A stretch of DNA of 37,060 bases, taken from positions 1 through 37,060 of the forward strand of contig CAZKLP010000003.1 of assembly GCA_964553885.1 (NCBI GenBank). The letters run 5' to 3'. A program made the translations under genes and the position numbers. Below are positions 1 through 7,191 of this stretch, in pieces (positions within the stretch are counted from its first letter, which is position 1; every line of letters begins with the position of its first letter). Below the pieces are notes generated by a model. The model was not told the origin of the DNA. It was given only the letters and a program-made list of their open reading frames with translations, and did not search any database. The stretch is from JACPHB01 sp964553885. Its GTDB lineage: Bacteria; Patescibacteriota; Minisyncoccia; UBA10092.

Positions 1-56
1 GATTATGGAGCGGGGCGATAATGATTGCTTTGGGATTAATCATTTTTCTTTTTTAG
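1..56 (+). CDS. C-terminal tail of a membrane protein (partial)
   Basis: The frame beginning at base 3 is open to a TAG at 54-56 and reads LWSGAIMIALGLIIFLF, a single hydrophobic helix ending the protein. It stops one base before the next start codon, so the two genes are probably cotranscribed. A CcdA/DsbD-type thiol transporter would be compatible with such a hydrophobic C-terminus and with the cysteine-containing membrane protein downstream, but 17 residues are far too few to assign a family. Confidence 0.45.
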   Translation, partial: LWSGAIMIALGLIIFLF

Positions 57-57
57 C

Positions 58-522
58 ATGCCTATAATTTTTGCGTTAACCGTAGCGTTAATAATCACTG
101 TCGTTTTTCACTTTCTTAACAAGATTCTGCTTTTTCGCGTTTGTCCCGCATGCGCCGGCATAAGCTTGGCCTGGTTTTTCATTTCTTTTGCGGTTTGGCT
201 GGGCTGGCTGCCGTTTTCCGAATACCAGTTGGTTATCGCTGTTTTAATGGGTGGCACGGCGGTTGGCATCGCGAGCCAGGCGGAAAAAAAATTTCCCGAT
301 TTTGTGGATAACATTTTTTTATTCAAGATCCCGATTATTTTCGGCGGATTTCTTTTAGCTTATTGGAGTCTTAGCCGCATAACGCTTGGTTCGCTTTTTG
401 GCGAGGCCGTTGTTTTAACCATTGCCGCGTATATATTCTTTATAAGAAAAGGCAAAATTAATAACTTTAAGGCGAGTAAAACTATAAAAAAACTGGAAAA
501 AGAAATGGAAAAATGCTGTTAA
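58..522 (+). CDS. small multi-pass membrane protein with a CPAC motif, function unknown
   Basis: A 154-residue protein that is mostly hydrophobic, with about four to five membrane segments and a basic, lysine-rich C-terminal tail that should face the cytoplasm. A CPACAG motif near residue 30 and a CC pair at the very C-terminus are the only polar signatures. A CxxC in a membrane protein could point to thiol-disulfide exchange, but I do not recognise the family. The ATG follows the previous stop codon by one base, which indicates an operon. A hairpin terminator follows. Confidence 0.65.
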   Translation: MPIIFALTVALIITVVFHFLNKILLFRVCPACAGISLAWFFISFAVWLGWLPFSEYQLVIAVLMGGTAVGIASQAEKKFPDFVDNIFLFKIPIIFGGFLLAYWSLSRITLGSLFGEAVVLTIAAYIFFIRKGKINNFKASKTIKKLEKEMEKCC

Positions 523-549
523 ATATTAAACCGTAATTTTAACAAATAA

Positions 550-580
550 AAATGCCGGCAATTTATTTTGCCGGCGTTTT
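550..580. terminator. bidirectional intrinsic terminator
   Basis: GCCGGCAA (554-561) and TTGCCGGC (568-575) form a GC-rich stem with a six-base loop. It is flanked by an A-rich run on the left and GTTTT on the right, so it can serve both the plus-strand membrane gene and the converging minus-strand Clp-like gene. Confidence 0.75.
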
Positions 581-591
581 GGGGACCCAAT

Positions 592-1806
592 TTAAGCAAT
601 CGCGCTGTTATCTTTTAAGAAAACAATGTTGCCGTTTTCCAAATTTACTGATATTTTGTCGTTTTTTAAAATTTGCCCGGAATTAATCATTCGCGACAAT
701 GGTTCTCTAATATATTTATCAATTTTATCACTTATAAGCCGCGCGCCGTATTCCGGATGGTCGCCGGATTTTTCAAGGATTAAATCTTTTGCCTCGCCGC
801 TAACAGTCAGTTCAATAGGGAAGGTCTTAGCTAAAGAGCTTAAGGCGTCTCTTAACTGAATATCTATGATTTTTTTAACATCGCTTCTGTTTAAATTTTC
901 AAAAACTATGATATCTTTTTTAATTCGCCCTAAAAATTCGGTAGAAAATATTTTTTTAAGCTCTAATATCGCTCGCGTATAAATTTCGTCTTCGCCGGAA
1001 TTCAATCTTTTCCCCTTGATAAAGCCAATTTCTTTTTTACCTTTTACGATTTCCGCGATAGAACGGGAACCGACGTTTGAGGTCATAATTATAAAAGAGT
1101 TGCAAAATAACGTTTCTTCGCCGTTTCCCAGCCGGGTTTTGCCTTTTGAGGTTACTTCCAAGAGAAAATGATGAAGCGACGAGTGGGCTTTTTCTATTTC
1201 GTCAAACAAAATTATGGAAATAACCGGGACATCTTTGGTTTTTTTAAAAAAATAATTCTGGAATTGATTAACTTTTTGCGTATAGTCCCGCATTAAAGAA
1301 TTGGCTTCAAGTTGGCTAGTTGATTTCATGTATTTTTGCCTGATTTTTTCCATTTCCTTACTGAGCCGGCGAGCTTCTTTATCTGTTTTTACTAAAGTCA
1401 ATTGGGCGTGTTGGATTGCCGGCAGTTCAATATTGTTTTGAGATAAAAGCGGCATTTCGTTGTAGCCGATATATCCCGGCGGCGCGCCCAAAAGTTTTGA
1501 AATTTCCTGACGTTCAACATAATTGGCGCATTCAATTTTTGTGAATGCCGCTGGGTTATCAAAAAAATATTCGGCAAGTATTTCCGCGATATAAGTTTTC
1601 CCGACGCCGGACGGTCCTAAAAATAAAGCCGAAAGTATCGGTTTTCCCGTTTGCCATAACAGCGAGTTAAACTTATCGTAAGCAGAAACGACGCATTTTA
1701 TAGCTCTGGGTTGGCTTATAATCTTTTCGGATAAAAAATTTTCAAGTTTTTTAGTTTGTTCGCATAGCGTGTCGGGGTTAAGTTTAGTGAAACCGTCAGT
1801 CGCCAT
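592..1806 (-). CDS. single-ring Clp/Hsp100-type AAA+ ATPase with a helical insertion
   Basis: This is a AAA+ protein resembling only the second ATPase module (D2) of ClpA/ClpB. Visible motifs, numbered from the chosen start, are Walker A GPSGVGKT (64-71), the pore-loop region GAPPGYIGY (about 107-115), Walker B ILFDEIEKA (about 199-207), an arginine-finger region EFLGRI and the sensor-2 motif YGAR before the C-terminal D2-small domain. There is no Clp N-domain and no first ATPase ring. Between the pore loop and Walker B the usual roughly 20 residues are expanded to about 85 charged, probably coiled-coil residues. The start at 1806 was chosen over an in-frame start at 1860 because AGAGGA lies a few bases upstream of it. 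Likely an unfoldase or disaggregase; I see no ClpP-binding loop and the partner is unknown. Confidence 0.8.
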   Translation of the reverse strand: MATDGFTKLNPDTLCEQTKKLENFLSEKIISQPRAIKCVVSAYDKFNSLLWQTGKPILSALFLGPSGVGKTYIAEILAEYFFDNPAAFTKIECANYVERQEISKLLGAPPGYIGYNEMPLLSQNNIELPAIQHAQLTLVKTDKEARRLSKEMEKIRQKYMKSTSQLEANSLMRDYTQKVNQFQNYFFKKTKDVPVISIILFDEIEKAHSSLHHFLLEVTSKGKTRLGNGEETLFCNSFIIMTSNVGSRSIAEIVKGKKEIGFIKGKRLNSGEDEIYTRAILELKKIFSTEFLGRIKKDIIVFENLNRSDVKKIIDIQLRDALSSLAKTFPIELTVSGEAKDLILEKSGDHPEYGARLISDKIDKYIREPLSRMINSGQILKNDKISVNLENGNIVFLKDNSAIA

Positions 1807-1898
1807 GAATTCCTCTTTTGTATTAAATTTTAAAAGTAACTGCGGATATATTATCACCAATCATTGCTTAATTCCAGTTTTTAATCTAAAATTAATTT

Positions 1899-3149
1899 AT
1901 GCCGATTAGCCAAAAACCAAAAAAAATTGTTATTTTGGGCGCAGGGTTTGGCGGGCTTTACGCGCTAAAAAGTATTTATCGTCACGTTAAAAATTGGCGC
2001 GAGCACGACATTTTAATAATTGATAAAAATAATTATTTTGTTTTTACGCCGCTTTTGCACGAAGTGGCGACCGGAGGCATTGATCCGGCGGATATCATTT
2101 TCCCTATTAGGGATTTAGCCAAGGGGCATACCGAACACCTTGAAGCGGATGTTTTAAGCGTTGATATGCTAAAAAAATCCGTCACCACGAATCATGGCGA
2201 AGTTTCTTACGATTATCTTGTTATGGCTTTAGGCGCCGGAACTAATTTTTTTGGAGTTACGGGCGCCTCCGAAAATTCTTTCACGCTTAAAAATATTAAA
2301 GACGCCACGCGCCTCAAAAATCATTTGATTCATATTTTTGACGAAGCTAATAGAGAAAAAGATCCGGAGCGGCAAAAAGATATTTTAAGAGTTGTGATTA
2401 TCGGCGGCGGCGCCACCGGCGTTGAGCTGGGAGCGGAAATTCACGAATTTTTAAAAGAATTAATCAAAGAATATCCGAGTATTGCCGAGGGCGCGGCGGA
2501 ATTTTATCTTATTGAAGCGGGCGATAAATTACTTTCTATTTTCCATTCGCGATTTTCCAAGGAAGCGTTAAGGATTTTTAAAAAAAAAGGATTTAAAGTA
2601 ATTTTTAACGATCCCTGCGCCGAAGTGACGGCGCAAGGCATTATTTGCGCTTCCGGTAAAGCAATAAAAAGCCGCACGGTTATCTGGACATCGGGAGTTT
2701 CTCCGTCACCCATAGTAATAACGCCGGAGCTTTCGCGCCAGAAAGGCCGCGTTGTCGTTTTACCATCGCTTAGTATTAAAGATTTTCCGGAAGTTTTTGT
2801 TTTGGGCGACTTGGCGGCGTTTGCCGATAAAAAATTCGGATTGTTGCCAACTTCGGCGCAAGTGGCCGCGGACGAGGGGAATTTTGCCGGGGAAAATATT
2901 GCCCGATTGATTTTAGGCAAGCCCTTAAAAGCTTTCCGGTATTTTCACAAGGGCGACTTGATTTCTATTGGCAAGTGGCGAGCGTTAGCCCAATTCGGTT
3001 CGGGATTTATAAATTTTGACGGACCAATCGCTTGGCTGATTTGGCGATTTAATTATCTTTGTAAAATGCCAGGGCTTAGCAAAAAAATCCGACTTTTCTT
3101 TGATTGGGTTTTATACTTCGCGAGCAAGCGTGATATTTCCGAAATTTAA
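1899..3149 (+). CDS. ndh: type II NADH dehydrogenase (NDH-2), FAD-dependent
   Basis: A 416-residue pyridine nucleotide-disulfide oxidoreductase of the NDH-2 type. These are peripheral membrane flavoproteins that pass electrons from NAD(P)H to quinone without pumping protons. The FAD-binding GAGFGG (14-19), the NAD-binding GGGATGVELGAE (169-180) and the second FAD motif VLGDLAAF (about 300) are all present, and the C-terminal region is rich in hydrophobic and aromatic residues, consistent with membrane attachment. Length is normal for the family. No other respiratory enzyme is visible in the window, so the quinone or alternative acceptor is unknown. The start lacks a clear ribosome binding site. 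Confidence 0.9.
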   Translation: MPISQKPKKIVILGAGFGGLYALKSIYRHVKNWREHDILIIDKNNYFVFTPLLHEVATGGIDPADIIFPIRDLAKGHTEHLEADVLSVDMLKKSVTTNHGEVSYDYLVMALGAGTNFFGVTGASENSFTLKNIKDATRLKNHLIHIFDEANREKDPERQKDILRVVIIGGGATGVELGAEIHEFLKELIKEYPSIAEGAAEFYLIEAGDKLLSIFHSRFSKEALRIFKKKGFKVIFNDPCAEVTAQGIICASGKAIKSRTVIWTSGVSPSPIVITPELSRQKGRVVVLPSLSIKDFPEVFVLGDLAAFADKKFGLLPTSAQVAADEGNFAGENIARLILGKPLKAFRYFHKGDLISIGKWRALAQFGSGFINFDGPIAWLIWRFNYLCKMPGLSKKIRLFFDWVLYFASKRDISEI

Positions 3150-3190
3150 TAAACGTTGTATAATTTAACTATATTATTAATAATAAAAAA

Positions 3191-3952
3191 ATGTTTGAAT
3201 ATAATAAACTGCCGAAATTAGAACAAAGAGTTGTTTTATTAACCATTATTTTATTGGCTGTATTTTTAATTTTTGCCGGTTTCAGTCAGTTGGTTAACGC
3301 TTGGAATAATTTTCGCGATGGGGGAGCGACCAATATTTATCAGACGGTGAGTTTCACGGGTGAAGGCAGGGTTAATGCCTCGCCGGATACAGCGCACATT
3401 GATATTGGCCTTACAACCGAAGGAAAATATACAATTAACGTTCAAAATGAAAATTCATCAAAAATGAACGCTGTAATTAAGTTCCTTAAAGAGCGGGGGA
3501 TTAGCGAAGCGGACATTAAAACCAGCAATTATTCGCTATCTCCAAAATATGAATACAGCAAGGGCAAATCATCTTTGGCTGGTTACGTTTTAAATCAAGG
3601 CCTTACGGTTACGGTTAGAGAATTAAATAAAATCGGCGAAATTTTGGACGGGGCGGTAGGAAACGGCGCCAACAGGATAGATTCTGTTTCTCTTTTTGTG
3701 GATAAACCGGAAGAATTAAAAAATAAAGCCCGCGAAGAAGCGGTAAAGCAAGCGAAAGAAAAAGCGTCTCTTACTAGCCGGACCGCCGGTTTTAGATTAG
3801 GAAGATTAGTTGGTTTTAGCGAAGGATTTTCCGGTGAACCTCCCGTGTTTTTTGAATCGCTTTCTAAAGGCGGCGCCGCTCCCGCGCCTCAAATAGAACC
3901 GGGAATCCAAGAAATAAAAGTTAATATTACGTTAACTTTCTTAATAAAATAA
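3191..3952 (+). CDS. SIMPL-domain (DUF541) protein, membrane-anchored
   Basis: A 253-residue protein with one N-terminal transmembrane anchor (about residues 14-37) followed by an extracytoplasmic SIMPL/DUF541 domain starting at SFTGEGRVNASPDTAHI. Family members are surface or periplasmic proteins of poorly defined, often stress-related, function. The domain is complete and ends with the usual beta strand. It lies 41 bases after NDH-2. The downstream convergent spacer carries three palindromes that probably end transcription. Confidence 0.85.
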   Translation: MFEYNKLPKLEQRVVLLTIILLAVFLIFAGFSQLVNAWNNFRDGGATNIYQTVSFTGEGRVNASPDTAHIDIGLTTEGKYTINVQNENSSKMNAVIKFLKERGISEADIKTSNYSLSPKYEYSKGKSSLAGYVLNQGLTVTVRELNKIGEILDGAVGNGANRIDSVSLFVDKPEELKNKAREEAVKQAKEKASLTSRTAGFRLGRLVGFSEGFSGEPPVFFESLSKGGAAPAPQIEPGIQEIKVNITLTFLIK

Positions 3953-3980
3953 AAAAATCCCACCGATTTTTGGTTTATCA

Positions 3981-4016
3981 GAACGCATTAAAATCCTACA
4001 GGAATTATTTGCGTTT
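3981..4016. repeat. palindromic element, centre CCTACAGG
   Basis: Outer arms AACGCA (982-987 of the 3 kb block) and TGCGTT (4010-4015) enclose an inner TCCT/AGGA stem with a two-base loop. The layout and outer sequence resemble the element at 20761-20796 (GAACGCA...CCTATAGG...TGCGTTC). Confidence 0.6.
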
Positions 4017-4026
4017 GCGTAAATTT

Positions 4027-4074
4027 AAAAATTAACGCACTCCGTGCCTATCGGTAAATTATGCGTTAATTTTT
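4027..4074. repeat. 48-bp palindromic element, 13-bp perfect arms
   Basis: AAAAATTAACGCA (4027-4039) is the exact reverse complement of 4062-4074. The loop contains CCTATCGG at the centre of symmetry. It could act as a bidirectional terminator for the convergent genes, but the stem is AT-rich and it sits between two similar elements. Confidence 0.7.
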
Positions 4075-4086
4075 GAGAGGATGATT

Positions 4087-4128
4087 ATCTGTATAATAAA
4101 TTAACTATAGCATGATTATTATACAGAT
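4087..4128. repeat. 42-bp palindromic element, 13-bp perfect arms, centre CTATAG
   Basis: ATCTGTATAATAA (4087-4099) pairs perfectly with 4116-4128. The exact centre of symmetry is CTA|TAG, the same centre as the perfect palindrome at 30093-30124. Third of three adjacent elements in this spacer. Confidence 0.7.
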
Positions 4129-4154
4129 CAGATTTTAAGAATTAATTGTTAATT

Positions 4155-4637
4155 TTAAAATCCGGAGATTTCTAAAATATCGCCTTCAATTATTTTATTT
4201 TTCTGCGAGAAACCGACATTAACTTCAATGGCGAAGCGAGCCGGTGATTTTGATATGTAAGTCGGGCAAGTTTTGATATCTAGCGGACAGGGGGTCATAG
4301 TTATAATTTCATTAATTCGGCCTTTAGTATCAATAAACATTACCTCAAGAGGAATTAGCATATCTTTCATCCAAAAATCTCTGATTTTTTCATCCGGAAA
4401 AATAAAAATCATTCCATAAGATTTGGCAAGCGCCGGCCGATTCATAAATCCTATTGCCAATTTTTCCGGCGTATCGGCGCGTTCAACATTAATTTTTACC
4501 GGTCCGACGCCGGTATAAATAACAATTTGATTTTTTTTGGCGATTTTTTGATATTGCTGATAAATAATAATTCCGGTAAAAAATGCGATAATAATCACCA
4601 GTATCCAAAAGAAAGGTCTTTTTGAGTCGACTAACAT
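4155..4637 (-). CDS. DUF192 family protein, membrane-anchored
   Basis: A protein of about 160 residues with an N-terminal transmembrane helix and a DUF192 domain. The family signature is clear: GFMNRPALAKSYGMIFIF, then FWMKDMLIPLEVMFID, and a TPCP motif near the C-terminus. DUF192 proteins are small beta-rich extracytoplasmic proteins of unknown function. The ATG at 4637 was preferred to a TTG seven codons upstream because neither has a ribosome binding site and ATG is the better codon. It is divergent from rmuC. Confidence 0.82.
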   Translation of the reverse strand: MLVDSKRPFFWILVIIIAFFTGIIIYQQYQKIAKKNQIVIYTGVGPVKINVERADTPEKLAIGFMNRPALAKSYGMIFIFPDEKIRDFWMKDMLIPLEVMFIDTKGRINEIITMTPCPLDIKTCPTYISKSPARFAIEVNVGFSQKNKIIEGDILEISGF

Positions 4638-4718
4638 AATGTTTTTATTATCCCACAATTTAAGTTTAAATTAAAATTAATTTGATTTTTTAATTAATTT
4701 CGTTCACTATTACTATTA

Positions 4719-5789
4719 GTGGACAATATTTTTTTAATTTTAATCGGAATAATGGCGGTAACGATTATTGCGTTGATTTATTTTTTGCTTCGACGAAAAT
4801 CAGAAGAAAAACCCCAAGATAATCAGGCAAATTTAATGATACAGGATCAATTGAAAGAAATGCGCCAAACCTTGCAAAATTTCGGTTCTCAAGTGGACAG
4901 CAAAATGGGCGATTCGGCAAAAATGTTTCAACAGCAATTTGCCCAAAGTACTAAAATCGTAAGGGACGTTACCGAGAGATTGACTAAATTGGACGAAACG
5001 AACAAGCAAGTCATGAATGTGGCGGATCAGTTGCAGGGTTTGGAAGATGTTTTAAAAAATCCCAAACATCGCGGAGTTTTGGGCGAATATTTTTTGGAAA
5101 ATGTTTTAAAAAATGTTTTGCCGCCAAAAAATTTTCAAATGCAATACGAATTTAAAAATGGCGACATTGTTGATGCGGCGGTTTTTATTAAAGATAAAAT
5201 AATCCCGATTGATTCAAAATTTTCACTTGAAAATTATAATCGGATTTTACAGGAAAAAGATGAAACGCGGCGAGAAGAATTGGAAAAACAATTTAAAGCT
5301 GATTTAAAAAATAGAATAGATGAAACCGCTAAATACATTCGGCCAAACGAAAATACAATGGATTTCGCGTTTATGTTCATTCCCGCCGAAGGAATTTATT
5401 ATGATCTATTGATTAATCAGGTCGGCGCGATTAAGGTTAATACGCGCGATTTAATTGAATACGCTTTTAAAGAAAAACATGTAATTATTGTTTCGCCGAC
5501 TTCATTTTTTGCTTATTTGCAAACAGTATTACAAGGATTGCGGGCATTACAAATTGAAGAATCAGCCAAAGAGATACGCAAGTATGTTGAAATGCTGCAA
5601 AAACATTTATTAAGTTACGATGAATTTATGAAAAAACTTGGTAACAACCTAGGCACGACAGTAAACGCGTATAACAGAGCCTCAAAAGAATTCGGCAAGA
5701 TTGATAAAGATGTGGTAAAGATTACTGGGAAAACCGGCGAAATCGAACCGCTACAAATTGAAGGGCCGATAACCGATGAAGAAGAATAA
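4719..5789 (+). CDS. rmuC: RmuC family DNA recombination protein
   Basis: A 356-residue RmuC-type protein: an N-terminal membrane anchor (about residues 3-22), a glutamine/lysine-rich coiled coil (about 37-112), then the conserved RmuC domain with RGVLGEYFLENVL, IPIDSKFSLENY and IVSPTSFFAYL. RmuC proteins limit inversion-type rearrangements at short inverted repeats in E. coli and are predicted to have a restriction-endonuclease-like fold, which is notable in a window full of palindromes. The start codon is GTG. Six bases separate it from the exonuclease gene downstream, implying cotranscription. Confidence 0.88.
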   Translation: MDNIFLILIGIMAVTIIALIYFLLRRKSEEKPQDNQANLMIQDQLKEMRQTLQNFGSQVDSKMGDSAKMFQQQFAQSTKIVRDVTERLTKLDETNKQVMNVADQLQGLEDVLKNPKHRGVLGEYFLENVLKNVLPPKNFQMQYEFKNGDIVDAAVFIKDKIIPIDSKFSLENYNRILQEKDETRREELEKQFKADLKNRIDETAKYIRPNENTMDFAFMFIPAEGIYYDLLINQVGAIKVNTRDLIEYAFKEKHVIIVSPTSFFAYLQTVLQGLRALQIEESAKEIRKYVEMLQKHLLSYDEFMKKLGNNLGTTVNAYNRASKEFGKIDKDVVKITGKTGEIEPLQIEGPITDEEE

Positions 5790-5795
5790 AATATT

Positions 5796-6398
5796 ATGAA
5801 AAATCATATCGTTTTAGATATTGAAACCCAAAATTTATTTTCTGATGTTGGCGGAAAAGAAAATTTAACCAAGCTTTCGCTTTCGGTGGCTGGCGTTTTC
5901 TCTTATTCCGACGCTACTTTTAAAACTTTTACCGAAAACGAAATGCCGCAATTTGCCGAACTTTTAGGTGGAACGGATCTAATTATAGGATTTAATATCG
6001 ATCATTTTGATTTACCGATTTTACAGAAATATTTATCCGTGGATTTAAACAAGATTTCGACTCTTGATATTATGAACGAAGTTGTCAATAAAATGGGGCA
6101 CAGAGTCAGTTTGGATGATTTGGTTTCCAACACTTTGGGAAAAAGAAAAAGCGCGAACGGACTTATGGCGGTTCAGTATTGGCGCGAGGGACGGATAGAT
6201 GAACTTAAAAAATATTGTCTTGACGATGTCCGTTTAACGCGCGATTTATACGAATATGGTTTAAAAAACGGCGAAATAAAATTTACAGCTCGCGACGCCA
6301 ATTTGCCGTATCTTAAGACGATAAAAGTGGATTGGTCAAAATATTCCAATTTTCTGGTTGAAACTGCCGGATATAGAATACAAAATTTATTTGGATAA
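5796..6398 (+). CDS. DEDDy-type DnaQ-like 3'-5' exonuclease
   Basis: A 200-residue RNase H-fold exonuclease. The acidic motifs fit the DEDDy class: D8-I-E10 in VLDIET (Exo I), the GFNIDHFD block (65-72) supplying the second-motif aspartate (Exo II), and Y140-CLD-D144 (Exo III, tyrosine rather than histidine). It stands alone, not fused to a polymerase or helicase. The gene lies between rmuC and a Cas4-like nuclease with spacings of six bases and one base, so the three are probably made together. The substrate (DNA or RNA) cannot be read from the sequence. Confidence 0.82.
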   Translation: MKNHIVLDIETQNLFSDVGGKENLTKLSLSVAGVFSYSDATFKTFTENEMPQFAELLGGTDLIIGFNIDHFDLPILQKYLSVDLNKISTLDIMNEVVNKMGHRVSLDDLVSNTLGKRKSANGLMAVQYWREGRIDELKKYCLDDVRLTRDLYEYGLKNGEIKFTARDANLPYLKTIKVDWSKYSNFLVETAGYRIQNLFG

Positions 6399-6399
6399 A

Positions 6400-7191
6400 A
6401 TGGCGAATACTTTTTTAGATAAAATTATAAACGATAGTTTTAACCGCGAACCTTACGCCAAAAAAAGCTGGTGGGCGACAGATTTAAGTTCTTGCTTGCG
6501 CGGTGTTTTTTATCGGCGGAAAGGGCTTCCGCCGATTTCAGTGATTACTCCAGACAGAATGGGAATTATGGAAGTGGGAAAAATCGTTGAAGGATGGATT
6601 GTTGATAAAGTAAAACAATCTGGGAAACTCATTGCCGAACAATTAAGGGTTGAAGCTCCAGAATATGAAGCGTCGGGCAAGGTTGATTTGATAATAAACG
6701 AAGGCGGGCGGCCGATACTTTACGAAATAAAATCAACCAACTCTTTCAGTTTCAAATATAAAATCAAAAGCAGGGAACCCCAGCCGCAGCATAAATTACA
6801 GCTGCTTTTTTATTTGTGGCGGCTAAGGAAAACCGGTCATCCGGAACTTCCGGAAGTTAATTTTTCTAATCTTGAAGGAAGAATTATCTATGTTTCGCGA
6901 GATGATTTGAGCCGTCTGATTATTCCCGTTGATTACACCGAAGAGGCCGTAAAATCAATTGTGGAACAGTTGGATATTTTAAATAGTTCTTGGAAAAATG
7001 ATGAATTGCCGCCGATTCCGGAACCGGTTATCTACGACGGCGAACGCGGCAAGTGGGGGATAAATTGGGTCTGTAGTTTTTGCGCCTATCACGAACTTTG
7101 CGCCGGCCGCGACTGGCAGCAAAAAGCCGAAATTGAAGTTAAAGATCGAAATGGCACGTTAGAGAATAAATATGAGAAAAATCTATCTTGA
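6400..7191 (+). CDS. Cas4-like PD-(D/E)XK nuclease with 4Fe-4S cysteines
   Basis: A 263-residue PD-(D/E)XK nuclease. Catalytic residues are D96 (GKVDLI) and E109-x-K111 (YEIKS). The four cysteines C32, C225, C228 and C234 follow the Cas4/AddB pattern (one N-terminal plus CxxCxxxxxC), so an iron-sulfur cluster is expected. Cas4-type enzymes are 5'-3' exonucleases or DNA-end processors. No cas genes or CRISPR repeats are near, so a housekeeping or repair role beside RmuC and the exonuclease is more likely. The ATG at 6400 was chosen because it follows the previous stop by one base; an upstream in-frame TTG would overlap that gene. The 3' end overlaps the cysteine desulfurase by 20 bases. Confidence 0.85.
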   Translation: MANTFLDKIINDSFNREPYAKKSWWATDLSSCLRGVFYRRKGLPPISVITPDRMGIMEVGKIVEGWIVDKVKQSGKLIAEQLRVEAPEYEASGKVDLIINEGGRPILYEIKSTNSFSFKYKIKSREPQPQHKLQLLFYLWRLRKTGHPELPEVNFSNLEGRIIYVSRDDLSRLIIPVDYTEEAVKSIVEQLDILNSSWKNDELPPIPEPVIYDGERGKWGINWVCSFCAYHELCAGRDWQQKAEIEVKDRNGTLENKYEKNLS

